The notes: a model not told the origin generated them from the letters alone. Shown: positions 24,119 to 33,937, numbered from the stretch's first letter. The stretch is DNA of 64,000 bases from Mycobacterium haemophilum DSM 44634 (GCF_000340435.2 NZ_CP011883.2:2340687-2404686), one strand, 5' to 3'. Numbers and translations: made by a program.

Positions 24119-25426
24119 CTACCAATAGCGCATAGCTTGCCGAAACAGGTCCGCCAGAACAGGTTTACTCATCGCTCGGGGTGCGTTCTGCAAAAGGCGC
24201 TGTTGCGGGTAAGCGCCCTCGGCGAGGGCCGCCACATCATCGTCGGTATAGCCCACCCCACTCAGCCCATTCGGCATTCCCACCGCGCGCATGATGCGGA
24301 TAATTTCGTTCGCAAGCACTTCGCCCGCATCGTTGGCATCAGCACCCTGTGTATCGGCGCCGAGCAGCTGGGCTCCCTCCAAATGACGCTCTGGACTCAC
24401 CTGCGCGGTGAAACGGAACACCGAGGGGGCGTTGACAATAACGGCCATGCCGTGCGGCACGAGCGGCTTATCGGCCGGATAGCCCGAGGGGCGGAAGTCA
24501 CGTACCAGCCCCGCGACTGCGTAGGCCATGCCGTGCGGTGCATGAACGCCCGCGTTGCCAAAGGCGATGCCCGCAAGCGTCGCGGCCCACATCATCTGCT
24601 CCCGGGCCTCACTGTCGGCGCTATCCTGCACCGCTCGCTCCAAGTATTGGCCCAACAAGCGCAACGCCGCACGACAGCCCAGATCACTCCACGGGTTAGC
24701 GCCTTGACTCATCGGCCGCAGGTTGGGGCGTTCGGGAGCGAGCCGACGGACATAGGGCCGCGCGGTGTAGGACTCTAAAGCGTGCGACAGCACATCGAGC
24801 CCCGCTGCGGCGACAACCTCGGGAGGCAGACTCGCGGTGCAATCCGGGTCGACCAGGGCCTCAGTGGGACGTAGTGCCGGCGAAGCGATGCCGGTCTTCG
24901 CCGACAACGAGAGAAGGTCAAAGATCGTGATGCCCGTTACCTCGCTGCCGGTGCCGGCCGTCGTGGGGCAGGCGATATGCGGCTTAAGCGGGCCAGGCAC
25001 GGGTTTGCCTTCCCCCACCGGCGCATTGACGTAAGTAAGTAGTTCAGCGGGATAAGTCGCGTACAGATTGGCGGCCTTACACGTATCGATGACAGAGCCA
25101 CCGCCCAGTGACACGTAGCCATCGGGGTTCAACTCTTGCGCGAAGCGCGCCCCGTCCAGAAAAGACATGTCGGTGGGCTCGACGTGCACGTCGGTGTAGG
25201 TGATCACCGCTAGCCCAGCCGCCAACAGCGAGGCGCGCGTCTTCTCGAAGATCGACAATTTAGCCACATCGGCATCGGAGAACAACGCCACCCGCCGCAG
25301 CCCCAGCGCACTGGCTCTGGCACCTACTTCTGCCAAGCAGCCGCGCCCGAAGGTGACCCGGGACGCGTCAATGGTGAAGGCTCCGTCGCAGTCTTTCGCC
25401 GCAGTTGGGAAGTCGCAGCACGCCAT
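24119..25426 (-). CDS. Iron-containing alcohol dehydrogenase, hydroxyacid-oxoacid transhydrogenase type
   Basis: The 435-residue protein has SLGGGSVIDTCKAAN nucleotide binding, PTTAGTGSEVT, and metal ligands in GLDVLSHALESY and HAPHGMAYAVAG. The N-terminal CCDF and overall length match the ADHFE1/HOT group, which couples gamma-hydroxybutyrate oxidation to reduction of 2-oxoglutarate with bound NAD. An AGGAGG site precedes the ATG by 4-5 nt. The substrate assignment rests on family resemblance only. Confidence 0.85.
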   Translation of the reverse strand: MACCDFPTAAKDCDGAFTIDASRVTFGRGCLAEVGARASALGLRRVALFSDADVAKLSIFEKTRASLLAAGLAVITYTDVHVEPTDMSFLDGARFAQELNPDGYVSLGGGSVIDTCKAANLYATYPAELLTYVNAPVGEGKPVPGPLKPHIACPTTAGTGSEVTGITIFDLLSLSAKTGIASPALRPTEALVDPDCTASLPPEVVAAAGLDVLSHALESYTARPYVRRLAPERPNLRPMSQGANPWSDLGCRAALRLLGQYLERAVQDSADSEAREQMMWAATLAGIAFGNAGVHAPHGMAYAVAGLVRDFRPSGYPADKPLVPHGMAVIVNAPSVFRFTAQVSPERHLEGAQLLGADTQGADANDAGEVLANEIIRIMRAVGMPNGLSGVGYTDDDVAALAEGAYPQQRLLQNAPRAMSKPVLADLFRQAMRYW

Positions 25427-25528
25427 CCCATCCTCCTGAGCCGGTCGCGACGGCAATCTACCGCATCAAGCTACGCCGCGGGGTGGGGGAGTGCGGGCAA
25501 ACTATTACGCGACCAACTTTGACTTGCC

Positions 25529-26326
25529 TTAGCGCTTGTCCGCTTGGCCTGCGACAACCGCATCGGCGGCCTTAGCAGCAACCGACCCAGCGATTCGACC
25601 GAAGATCTCGGGCGCTAGCATCGCGAACCGGGCAAGCGCCCGTTGCCGCACAGGGGCCACCGAAATTTCCGGCTTGTTGCGCTCGATCGCCCGTACGACG
25701 GCGTTGGCCACCTGCTCGGGCGTGCCCGTGCCGATACCGGGCGGCGGCGGGGCGCCGCTATCCGCGAACATCCCGGCCTCGCGAATCGCGCCAGGGGTAA
25801 TGACCGAAACTCCGACGCCGCTGCCACGCAAGTCTTCTCGCAAATTGAGCGCGAATCCCCGTAGCCCGAACTTCGTCGCAGCGTATACAGACGCCCGCGG
25901 CATAGCCGTGAACCCGGAGATCGACGAGATGAACACAAAGTGGCCACTACCGCGCTCCTGCCAGCCGGGCAGCAGCTCACGGGTCATGCGAACCGGCGCT
26001 TCGAGGTTGACACGAAACGCGCGGCTGATCTCGTCGTGATTGAAGCCCTCCAGGCGGCCTGACCCGGGCAGCCCCGCGTTGGCGACCAATATATCGATGT
26101 CGCCAACCTGCTCAAGCAACGCAAACACCGCGCCCTCCGCGGCTAGGTCACAAACTACCGTCCTGTGATCCACACCCGAGAGCGAGCCCGCGAGCTGGTC
26201 CAAGTCCTCGGCCTTGCGCGAGCTAAGAACGAGCTTCGCTCCACGTAATGCCAGCGCTTTGGCGATCGCCCGCCCCAAGCCTCCAGTCGCGCCGGTGAGA
26301 AGGGTTGTCCTGCCGTGAAGGTCCAT
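25529..26326 (-). CDS. Short-chain dehydrogenase/reductase
   Basis: The 265-residue SDR has TGATGGLGRAIA, VANAGLPGSG, FISSISGF with catalytic Ser and YAATKFGLRGF with the Tyr-Lys pair. The C-terminal extension (residues 215-265, RALARFAMLAPEIFG) may contact membranes, as in mycobacterial lipid SDRs. Substrate unknown. It shares strand with the transhydrogenase gene, 102 bp away, so an operon is possible. Confidence 0.88.
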   Translation of the reverse strand: MDLHGRTTLLTGATGGLGRAIAKALALRGAKLVLSSRKAEDLDQLAGSLSGVDHRTVVCDLAAEGAVFALLEQVGDIDILVANAGLPGSGRLEGFNHDEISRAFRVNLEAPVRMTRELLPGWQERGSGHFVFISSISGFTAMPRASVYAATKFGLRGFALNLREDLRGSGVGVSVITPGAIREAGMFADSGAPPPPGIGTGTPEQVANAVVRAIERNKPEISVAPVRQRALARFAMLAPEIFGRIAGSVAAKAADAVVAGQADKR

Positions 26327-26552
26327 GTCCGGAATCTACCCTGCGTGGTGTGTCTGAGGTCCTTCGGCGACCAACGACAGCCAACGCGGACCAGCGGGAC
26401 CAGCGGGTCAGGGTCCGCTGGAATTGAACGTGCAGCTGTCCAAGCACGACCCCTGCCTAACGCAACGCTTAACTTGACCGAATCTCGGCTATCAGCAAAC
26501 AGTTGAACCACAGATTGTTTCAGTAGTCATTAGGTTCCAAGCAAAGCCCCGC

Positions 26553-28043
26553 TCAGCGATGCTCGACCGGCGTCGGGTCCCTTCTAACGGCAGCATCTGA
26601 TCGCGGGTTTGGGCTACCCACGCTTCGAAGCGTCAACCTGCCTTTGGCCCACTTCAGGCCACTGGTTCTGTAGTAGTGGAGGTAGGCGATTGCCGGTATG
26701 CCGATAAACGTAATCGCAATCAATGCAATCGAAAAGTAGTTGGGGCTTCCGCGCGCAAGAAAGATGGACTGGTAGTCGAACGATACCGCCAGCCCGACCG
26801 AGACCACGACCGCAGCGATCGGTAGCACCCTGTCGGTAAACGCATTTCGCTTCACGGCCACATACTCTGGTGTCCGAGAACGCGCCAACGCGAAGAGCGC
26901 GATCGGTACGATTATGAATTGGATGAATCGGGCGATCACTGCCAGGCCGGTAAGGTTCAGACTGTCGAATCGAAGCGACAGCGGGAAGGCGAGCGCCAGG
27001 AACGCCGTGATTCCAAAGGCGACCATGGGAACGCCGAATCGGTTCTTGCGCGACAACCTTGTCGGCAGGATTCTCCCGTCCGACAACGCGGTCCAGAGCC
27101 GAGGAGCACCGAACGACGCCGCCACGTTGATGCCGAACATCGAGACTAGGGCTCCAACAACGATGATGGTGCGGAAAGTATCGTTCCCGACGGCCGCGGC
27201 CAGTTTCACGGTGTGGTTGGTCGCGACAATCTTGTCCGATCCAAGCAGCATTGCTACGACTAAGGCGAGCATATAGATGGCGCCGACGGTGAGGATTGCT
27301 AGTGGTATGGCCCTGGGAAGGGTGCGGTCCGGTGTGTCCATCTCTTCGGCGGCGTTAGCGATCGATTCGAAACCAGTGAATGCGTACAACGCGACGATCG
27401 TTGCGAGTGCCAAACTCGCGGCGGCGCTCTTCCCGATCTCGGCGACACCGAGCAACGAGTACGCTGCGGGCTGATACGCCGACCGGGACGTCGCGTAGTT
27501 GTTCACGTGATGTGTGACGATTATCCACAGCCCGCCGGCGATGAAGACCGATAGCGCAAACATCTTTCCCAGGGTTGAGATTCCGTTGGCCCACCGGATC
27601 ACCCGGTTACCAAATAGGTTTATTACCAATAATACTCCGATAAATATGAGAAAAGTGAGCGTCTTCACGCTGATGAGCTCGTCGGTGTCTGCCCAAACCT
27701 GTTCGGGGAAAGCAACTCTCAACAATGTTGAGACAAACAGAGACGCTAGCACCCCCCACGCGATGGAGGCGGTAATCGCATGGGTGACACCGACATAGAT
27801 ACCGACTCGGTGCCCAAATGCAGCCGTCGCGTACGCATAGGAGGCGCCGTTCGTCTTTACATACTTGGCCGCTGTCGCAAAGACGATCGCCATCACGGCC
27901 GCGAAAACGCCTGCCAGAATATATGCAATCGGGGCGAACGGTCCAGCGAGCTTGATCACCGCACCGGGAGTCAGGAAGATACCCGCCCCGATTATCGAGT
28001 TGATGCCAAGCATGACAACGCTCCAGAAACCAAGCTTGCTAAT
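26553..28043 (-). CDS. APC-superfamily amino-acid permease, probably starting at ATT
   Basis: The 496-residue protein has about 12 membrane helices. TM1 is LGFWSVVMLGINSIIGAGIF with the substrate-binding GAG; EEMDTPDRTLPRAI is the conserved amphipathic segment after TM6. It imports amino acids or related amines; the substrate cannot be read. A near-perfect AAGGAGG (28058-28052) ends 8 nt before an ATT codon that gives the family-typical start SKLGFWSV. The nearest standard codon upstream in frame is a TTG at 28097 without a ribosome site. Confidence 0.88.
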   Translation of the reverse strand: MSKLGFWSVVMLGINSIIGAGIFLTPGAVIKLAGPFAPIAYILAGVFAAVMAIVFATAAKYVKTNGASYAYATAAFGHRVGIYVGVTHAITASIAWGVLASLFVSTLLRVAFPEQVWADTDELISVKTLTFLIFIGVLLVINLFGNRVIRWANGISTLGKMFALSVFIAGGLWIIVTHHVNNYATSRSAYQPAAYSLLGVAEIGKSAAASLALATIVALYAFTGFESIANAAEEMDTPDRTLPRAIPLAILTVGAIYMLALVVAMLLGSDKIVATNHTVKLAAAVGNDTFRTIIVVGALVSMFGINVAASFGAPRLWTALSDGRILPTRLSRKNRFGVPMVAFGITAFLALAFPLSLRFDSLNLTGLAVIARFIQFIIVPIALFALARSRTPEYVAVKRNAFTDRVLPIAAVVVSVGLAVSFDYQSIFLARGSPNYFSIALIAITFIGIPAIAYLHYYRTSGLKWAKGRLTLRSVGSPNPRSDAAVRRDPTPVEHR

Positions 28044-28435
28044 CGCACGTCCTCCTTGCCCGCAGACCGACCACCGGCACAAGGGCGTAGCACCCAAACC
28101 TCGAATGTGCCATAGATTCCCTTACCGAGAATCTCTGAGCGACGACCAGACCGAGGCAGGTCGACCACTCTGTCTTCCAGCATGCGGTGGCTCGACAACG
28201 GCTTGACCGAAACGGCAGTTGACCATGACTCGCCGCAGCCGATTCTGCCCTATTGGCGGCGACCCCGCAGAAGAGCGCTAACTGCGACGGGATGCGTCGA
28301 CCGCCGAGCAGCTCGGCAACAATTGAGGCCCACAATCTCAACACGACCGACGTCAACGTGGTCAGCGCTAGAGACACCGGGTCAAGTTGACAAAACCATC
28401 ACGCATGTGATGAGTCGGTCTCGTGGGCTATAGCT
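28044..28435. other. Intergenic region between the permease and the GH16 gene
   Basis: About 390 bp. It contains the AAGGAGG site of the permease near its left edge. The remaining frames are short, lack ribosome sites and resemble no family I know. Confidence 0.4.
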
Positions 28436-29287
28436 TTACCAGACACGTACCCAGTCGACGAGCATGTCCGCGGGGTAGGTCCCTGGTCCAGGATCGCCGC
28501 CACCCGAACCGGCAACCGCAAGATTCAACACCGGGAAAACGGTGTAGCCGGGGGCGTTAAACGGCCAATCCGGTAGAGAACTCGCCGGCACATCGAAGTA
28601 CGGTTGTGCGCCGTCAACATAGTCTTTCCAGAAGCGGATGCCCACCTCATCCCACTGACATCGCCACGTGTGCCAGCCGCTGTCCACTGCGATGTTGCGG
28701 GTCTTCCATTCACCGCCATTTGCTTTTGCGTGGACGGTAGTGGCGGAGGGCCAGTTGCCGTTGCCGTACCACTCGAGTATGTCGATTTCGCCCTCATCCT
28801 GATTGCCCAGCCAGAAGGCGGGCCAACTACCGGCGGTCAGGCAATCAAGTTTGATCCGAGCTTCCCAGGTGTGACCGACGCCGCCCCGCCAGAGACTTTG
28901 AATCTTGCCGCTGTAGTAAGTGGGGCCGTCTTTCGCGGCACGGAGTACGAGGTTGGACTTACCGTCGAGAAACACGTTTCGGCGATCATCACGGTACTGC
29001 CCGATGTTCTCCGGTTTTTCCCAATACGTCGGGTCCTTAATTTGCTCGCGGGCTCGCGCAACGGTCCACTTCGACGGGTTGGGCGCGGAGCCGGCCGGGC
29101 CATCAAATTCATCCTGGAAAAGATAGGTCCCAGTTTGACCGGACGGCGCGGCTGGCGGGGGGAACCGACCCGCCGGCGTCTCCTGTCGGGATGGGTGAGC
29201 CCAGGCCTCCGAGACAGGGATCGCGGCTGCCGCCAGGATGCCGATCCCTGTCGTCAACAACATGCAGCGACGATCCATATCGGGCAT
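28436..29287 (-). CDS. Secreted GH16 glycoside hydrolase (beta-1,3-glucanase-like), Rv0315 type
   Basis: The 283-residue protein begins MPDMDRRCMLLTTGIGILAA with a Tat/Sec-type signal and an AWAHP cleavage region. The catalytic E-x-D-x-x-E motif is intact in GEIDILEWYG. Other family landmarks are LFQDEFDG, WEARIKLD, WPAFWL and PVLNLAVAGSGGGDPGPG. It matches M. tuberculosis Rv0315 throughout by recall. GH16 enzymes cut beta-1,3-glucans; Rv0315 is a secreted antigen. The frame is open far upstream, antisense to the methyltransferase gene, but that extension is not coding-like. Confidence 0.93.
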   Translation of the reverse strand: MPDMDRRCMLLTTGIGILAAAAIPVSEAWAHPSRQETPAGRFPPPAAPSGQTGTYLFQDEFDGPAGSAPNPSKWTVARAREQIKDPTYWEKPENIGQYRDDRRNVFLDGKSNLVLRAAKDGPTYYSGKIQSLWRGGVGHTWEARIKLDCLTAGSWPAFWLGNQDEGEIDILEWYGNGNWPSATTVHAKANGGEWKTRNIAVDSGWHTWRCQWDEVGIRFWKDYVDGAQPYFDVPASSLPDWPFNAPGYTVFPVLNLAVAGSGGGDPGPGTYPADMLVDWVRVW

Positions 29288-29450
29288 AAGCAAAGGACGA
29301 TAGCAGCCCAGGACGAGCCAGATTGAAACCCGAGAGCGCGGCGTCCTGACATCCGCCTGCGCACGGGTCGTCACTACCGGCCCAAAGCGACCAGCAACGA
29401 ACCTGTATGCTGCGCTGCACAGTGCGGGCAACGATGCTATAACGCAACGT

Positions 29451-30329
29451 ATGTCAGACACCGGGCACATTACCCACGTTTCCGATACGGCTCGCTGGAC
29501 GGCGTTGTACCGGGCAACCGAGTCGGCACGTAAAGATGCGTTGTTCAGCGATCCGCTCGCCAAACATCTTGCCGGTGAACAGGGCCGCGCCATCGTCGCC
29601 AGAGTTCCACGGATGAGTCGCAACGGTTGGTGGCTCGTCGCGCGCACCAAGATCATCGACGACGCCATTGCCGAAGCGATCACCGACGGCTGTGACCGCG
29701 TGTTGAACCTGGCCGCTGGTTTAGATACCCGGCCGTATCGTTTGAATCTTCCGACTGGCCTCACCTGGGTGGAGGCGGATCTGCCGAAGTTGCTCACGGA
29801 GAAGACCCACCTGCTCGCCGACCAGGAACCGCGATGCCAATTGATCCGGACTGCGGTCGACCTGGCCGACCCGCACGCCCGCGACGCGTTCTTCAACGAA
29901 GCGCTGGACGGCGCTGCGAAAGCGCTGGTGCTCACCGAGGGCCTGCTGATGTACCTCGACGACCGTGACGTCGTCGCGCTATCGGAGGCGATCGCACGAC
30001 CCGAAGTCACCTGGTGGATGCTCGACTTCGCCGGCCCGGGCCTCAAGAAAATGATGAATAAGAAGATGGCTGGCATGTTGCAGAACGCGCCGTTCAAGTT
30101 CGCACCCGAGAACGGGTTATCCTATTTCGAAGACCTTGGCTGGCGCGTCGTCGAAGCGGAATCGCTATTTGCAGCCGCTCACCGGTTCCGTCGATTGCCG
30201 ACGTTCATGCGCCCACTTGCCTGGCTACCCCAACCGGATCCACGTCACCCTGGTAGCAGCGCATGGAGTGCGGTTGCCCTCCTTACCCGTCGAGACTCGA
30301 AAGCCCTTGTAACGTCGAATATTCCATAG
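29451..30329 (+). CDS. S-adenosylmethionine-dependent methyltransferase (leucine carboxyl methyltransferase-like family)
   Basis: The 292-residue protein has SDTARWTALYRATES near the N-terminus, then VLNLAAGLDTRPYRL as the SAM-binding loop, WVEADLPKLL, and LVLTEGLLMYL. These are the hallmarks of the large mycobacterial LCMT-like methyltransferase family (TIGR00027). Substrates are unknown; most members are thought to methylate lipid or small-molecule acids. It is divergent from the GH16 gene. Confidence 0.9.
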   Translation: MSDTGHITHVSDTARWTALYRATESARKDALFSDPLAKHLAGEQGRAIVARVPRMSRNGWWLVARTKIIDDAIAEAITDGCDRVLNLAAGLDTRPYRLNLPTGLTWVEADLPKLLTEKTHLLADQEPRCQLIRTAVDLADPHARDAFFNEALDGAAKALVLTEGLLMYLDDRDVVALSEAIARPEVTWWMLDFAGPGLKKMMNKKMAGMLQNAPFKFAPENGLSYFEDLGWRVVEAESLFAAAHRFRRLPTFMRPLAWLPQPDPRHPGSSAWSAVALLTRRDSKALVTSNIP

Positions 30330-30532
30330 TCGACCGGTAACCCTAGAGTGCGCCGCGTTGTCCGGCCAACGAGGCGTAGTAAATGCTGGATTCACGGCTA
30401 ATTCTCAACATGACAAAGGTTTTGTCACAGGTTTACTAGGCATCCTGGGCTAACGGCAGGCCGAGAACCACATGGTGTGGGCGGCGCGACAAGTACAGCT
30501 AAGTTCGTTGGTCTGGAAGGAGTTCGACAATC

Positions 30533-30793
30533 GTGGCGAATGCGTCAGGTGCAACGGTGGTTTTCCTTCAGTCGCATCCGGCTTGGGCGGCCGCTCAGCG
30601 GCATGCACGTCAACGCAGCGAAGCGATGCGACGTCATCCTTCTTTCCTGGCCCGGCAGCGCGCTGCCGCACGGGGAGTCGACACCGGCCCCGTTATCCGA
30701 AACTTCAGGGTGTGCACCGGCTCGAAAACACACCGGCCTAAGGGTTGCCCGGTGTCGACGTTGACAGAGGCCCTCAGGCGGTTTTGGGGTTAG
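30533..30793 (+). CDS. Small Arg/Ala-rich hypothetical protein
   Basis: The 86-residue frame starts at GTG 9 nt after an AAGGAG site. It is rich in Arg and Ala (ARQRSEAMRRHPSFLARQRA) and resembles no known family. The same DNA carries an 11-bp inverted repeat (GTCGACACCGG at 30677-30687, CCGGTGTCGAC at 30749-30759), so an untranslated structured RNA is an alternative. Confidence 0.35.
   Translation: MANASGATVVFLQSHPAWAAAQRHARQRSEAMRRHPSFLARQRAAARGVDTGPVIRNFRVCTGSKTHRPKGCPVSTLTEALRRFWG
30677..30759. repeat. Long-range inverted repeat
   Basis: An exact 11-bp inverted repeat (GTCGACACCGG / CCGGTGTCGAC) has a 61-nt loop. It could close a stable RNA stem; function unknown. Confidence 0.45.
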
Positions 30794-30864
30794 TTCAACG
30801 CCAGACCCGGGCCGACGCTAACCATCGCGGCATCGCTGCCACACACGACGTGCGGACGAGCCGC

Positions 30865-31560
30865 CTACAGCTTGCTTGCCACGAAGTCGGCGGCCTGGTT
30901 GGCCATACCGGCCTGAACGTACGCATTCGCGAGGTGTTGCGGCCAATTGTCTTGCCAGGTGTGCGGGTCAGCCGGGTTGCAGACGGGATCGGCGCCGTGG
31001 CACAACTCGATGGTCCTGTCGTTGTAGAGCGGGTTGAAGTTCGTGATCGGACCCACCCATTGGCTCCCGTTGCCGAACAACGCGACCGCGGCGATGTGCT
31101 GATCGGCGCCAGCCGGCAGGGGTTGGTCAAAGCCAAACGCCGCGATGGGTACCGCGAGCACCAGGTCGGTGACCGCCGCACCGAGCGAGTAACCACCCAA
31201 TACCAGCCGGGTGTCCGGACAGCTATTGACCATGTACTCGATGTGTCGGCTCATGTCATTGGCGCCGACGTCGACCTCCGAATCGGCGGGGTACTTCACC
31301 GCGTATACGCCAATGCTTTTACCGCTGGCTTTGGATTCCAGTGCGTTGATGAACGCATTGCCGAGTATGCCCGTTCCCGGTGATTCCATCCGACCGCGGG
31401 CAAAGACGACCTCTACCTGCGGACAATTCGCCGCAGCGGCCGACTGCGCGGCCCCCGGCGCCCCAGGGGGCGCTACAGCGGCAGTGAACGTCAAGGCGGC
31501 CGCGATCGCGACCGCCGCTAGGCCAACAGCAACCGATTTACAGGAAAGCAATGAGCGCAC
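30865..31560 (-). CDS. Secreted cutinase-like esterase/lipase (Culp family)
   Basis: The 231-residue protein starts at GTG with a signal peptide (VAVGLAAVAIAAALTFTAAV). The mature domain starts near CPQVEVVFARG. The nucleophile motif is GGYSLGAAV, with Leu where most Culps have Gln; catalytic Asp is likely in CHGADPVCNP and His in WPQHLAN. Culp enzymes hydrolyse lipid esters or phospholipids outside the cell. The divergent gene encodes another secreted protein. Confidence 0.92.
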   Translation of the reverse strand: MRSLLSCKSVAVGLAAVAIAAALTFTAAVAPPGAPGAAQSAAAANCPQVEVVFARGRMESPGTGILGNAFINALESKASGKSIGVYAVKYPADSEVDVGANDMSRHIEYMVNSCPDTRLVLGGYSLGAAVTDLVLAVPIAAFGFDQPLPAGADQHIAAVALFGNGSQWVGPITNFNPLYNDRTIELCHGADPVCNPADPHTWQDNWPQHLANAYVQAGMANQAADFVASKL

Positions 31561-31686
31561 GGCATGATGTTAGCGACTCACGCACCTGCTGTTGCCAGAT
31601 CGGTGCCCGCGGCCACGTGGCCTAGGAAGGACAAGTTGACCAAGTCAGCGGCGGAGGACGTTGGAGCTACGCGCCCAGTGGACAGC

Positions 31687-32340
31687 ATGCTGCGACTTGT
31701 CGTAGTGCCGATCGCCCTGATGACGCTAGCGATTTTCGCGGTGGCCGGATCGGCGGTTGCTGATCCGACACCCACCGACGTGATCACAGCGGTGGCTGTC
31801 GGACCCAGCGGCCAACCGACCAACGGTTACCGAGAGGCACCTTCGCAGGGCAATGTCGCTGCCGTCAGCGATTGCACAATGCCGTCGCCGTCGGCAGTGA
31901 CCGAGAACATCTACTATTGCTCGCCAAGCGCGGCCAGCGCCGGCACCTGCTGGCCGTCGACGCCCGAATCACTATTGTGCGTTGACGATCCGTGGGACAA
32001 ACGCTTACATCGGGTGACCTATGGCGGTCAGCTCCCGCATGTACAGCCGACCACCACACCAAACCCGTTCGCGCTAGTTCTCGACGGCGGCACACGTTGC
32101 TTGCTTCGCAACGGCGGCGCGTGGGCTGGGCGCGACGATGGCTACGTTGGCGTCTATGGGTGCGGCGAGCCCAGCGCAAACCTAGCGGTCCTGTGGCTCC
32201 CCAACCAGGGCGCTAGGACGTGCATCGACCGCTCGGCGCCGGTGTGGACGGTCAAAGTCGGTCAGCTAGGCGCACCAAACACCCACTTTCCGCCGCCTCA
32301 GACCCGCACAGTCACGACCGCCTGGTCCGCCGGAGGTTGA
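31687..32340 (+). CDS. Secreted Cys-rich protein of unknown function
   Basis: The 217-residue protein from the chosen ATG begins MLRLVVVPIALMTLAIFAVA with a signal ending AVADPTP. The mature part has about eight Cys residues and GTRCLLRNGGAWAGRDDGYV. It resembles mycobacterial secreted proteins without known function. The frame stays open back to 31564, but the region upstream of the ATG is not signal-like. It is divergent from the cutinase gene. Confidence 0.7.
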   Translation: MLRLVVVPIALMTLAIFAVAGSAVADPTPTDVITAVAVGPSGQPTNGYREAPSQGNVAAVSDCTMPSPSAVTENIYYCSPSAASAGTCWPSTPESLLCVDDPWDKRLHRVTYGGQLPHVQPTTTPNPFALVLDGGTRCLLRNGGAWAGRDDGYVGVYGCGEPSANLAVLWLPNQGARTCIDRSAPVWTVKVGQLGAPNTHFPPPQTRTVTTAWSAGG

Positions 32341-32404
32341 GTTTCGGCGTGTAGCGACATCGCATGTGGAACCATAGGCGTACCACCGATCGAAAGCCTT
32401 AAAA

Positions 32405-32995
32405 ATGGAACATGTGGTTCTGCTTGATGAGAACGGTTACTCCTCCGGGGTGGCCGAAAAGCAAACAGTCCACCACATGCAAACCCCGCTGCACCTCGCC
32501 TACTCTTGCTACATCTTCGACTCGAACGGTCGACTCTTGGTGACAAGACGCGCCGCGACGAAAAAAACATGGCCGGGGACATGGACCAATAGTTGTTGTG
32601 GACATCCAGCACCGGGAGAGGCCTTAGTTCACGCCGTAAGACGTCGAGCACGCGAGGAGCTTGGCATCACGCTTGACGATCTCAAACTGATCCTGCCCAG
32701 GTTCCGGTACCGAGCTGTGATGGACAACGGAATCGTCGAAAACGAACTCTGCCCGGTGTTTTCAGCGACAACATCCCAACTGCCGCAGCCGAACTCCGCT
32801 GAAACCGATGACATCCGTTTGCTCGACTGGCCCAAGTTTGCCCAGGACGTAAGCAGCGGGCGATTCGTCGTATCGCCCTGGTGCCGCCAACAAGTTGCTG
32901 AGCTCGTGCAGCTCGGTTCGGATCCTGCCTACTGGATGCAGGCGTCTCCCGACCTCCTTCCGCCGGCCGCCATCTGGTGCGATGATTGCGGATGA
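32405..32995 (+). CDS. idi: Isopentenyl-diphosphate delta-isomerase, type 1
   Basis: This 196-residue Nudix-fold enzyme has the catalytic Cys in TNSCCGHPAPGE and the catalytic Glu in GIVENELCPVF. The metal-binding His residues are in VHHMQTPLHLA. It interconverts IPP and DMAPP for isoprenoid, carotenoid and polyprenol synthesis. Matches M. tuberculosis Rv1745c in type. No other isoprenoid gene is adjacent. Confidence 0.94.
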   Translation: MEHVVLLDENGYSSGVAEKQTVHHMQTPLHLAYSCYIFDSNGRLLVTRRAATKKTWPGTWTNSCCGHPAPGEALVHAVRRRAREELGITLDDLKLILPRFRYRAVMDNGIVENELCPVFSATTSQLPQPNSAETDDIRLLDWPKFAQDVSSGRFVVSPWCRQQVAELVQLGSDPAYWMQASPDLLPPAAIWCDDCG

Positions 32996-33240
32996 TGTCA
33001 AGCTAGTCCGACGCAAACAACTGAATCACGAACTGCTCCAACAAATTTCGTAATGCTCAAATCCGCTCCGGTGCGACGGCCTTGTCGACCGCACCTGACC
33101 CACACTCGATCAAACCGGGCTGCCCACGCTGGACGTGCTCGTCGAGCATGCCCGGAACGGCTGGAAGGGTGATTTGGCCGTCCTAGCCAGCAACCCCACA
33201 GTGGGAGGTCGCTCCTCCATACCGGAAAGGCGGTCCACGC

Positions 33241-33792
33241 ATGCGGCGGTATGTCCTTACGGGCGCACCCGGCTCGGGCAAGACGTCGATCTTGTCGGGC
33301 CTGGCGCGATTGGGCTACACAATTGTCAGCGAGGCGGCGACTGAGGTCATCGCCCGCCGCCAAGCGGCAGGCGAGATGGAGCCGTGGACCCAAGCATCGT
33401 TTATCGACGACATCGTCGGCTTGCAGCATCAGCGTCAGCGCAACGCCCACGCGGCCGCCGGCAGTGTGCAGGTCTTCGACCGATCGCCGGTGTGCACCTA
33501 TGCACTTGCCATCTACCTTGGCATGCCGATCTCGATGGCTTTGTCGGCGGAGCTCGAGCGTATCGACGCCGACCGCATCTACGAACCGCAGGTGTTGTTC
33601 GTGCGGAGCCTGAGCTTCTGCGAGCCCACCAGAGCTCGACGGATCACTCATCAGGACGCACTGGAGTTCGAGCGAATCCACGAGCGGAGCTACAGCAGGT
33701 TCGGCTACGAGCTGATCGACATCCCAGCTGACCGCCTAGAGCTGCGCATCCAAGCTGTCCAGGAAGTCATCTCGAGACTGACGAGTCAGTGA
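33241..33792 (+). CDS. AAA/NadR-like P-loop ATPase
   Basis: The 183-residue protein has Walker A GAPGSGKTS at residues 8-16 and a Walker B-like VQVFDRSPVCTYA. This is the AAA_28 layout found in small nucleoside-kinase-like proteins. No fused domain is present. The substrate is unknown; it could be a kinase rather than an ATPase. Confidence 0.75.
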   Translation: MRRYVLTGAPGSGKTSILSGLARLGYTIVSEAATEVIARRQAAGEMEPWTQASFIDDIVGLQHQRQRNAHAAAGSVQVFDRSPVCTYALAIYLGMPISMALSAELERIDADRIYEPQVLFVRSLSFCEPTRARRITHQDALEFERIHERSYSRFGYELIDIPADRLELRIQAVQEVISRLTSQ

Positions 33793-33937
33793 GGGCTGGT
33801 CATCACGTCGGAGTGGGACTATCTCGCTACATACCACCTGTCGTAAGGACGAAACAAGCTGTACCACAGCAGAATAACGGCTACGATAGGGATAATGTTC
33901 GTGTGGCGTTTGGCAGGGGAGAGGTTCGGCCGGCGGA

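Noticed and set aside
23940..24128. 62-residue plus-strand frame next to the CDF promoter
   Set aside because: No ribosome site, no family; it runs into the end of the opposing dehydrogenase gene.
29288..30097. Upstream extension of the GH16 frame
   Set aside because: It is antisense to the methyltransferase gene; the signal peptide start MPDMDRR is at 29287.
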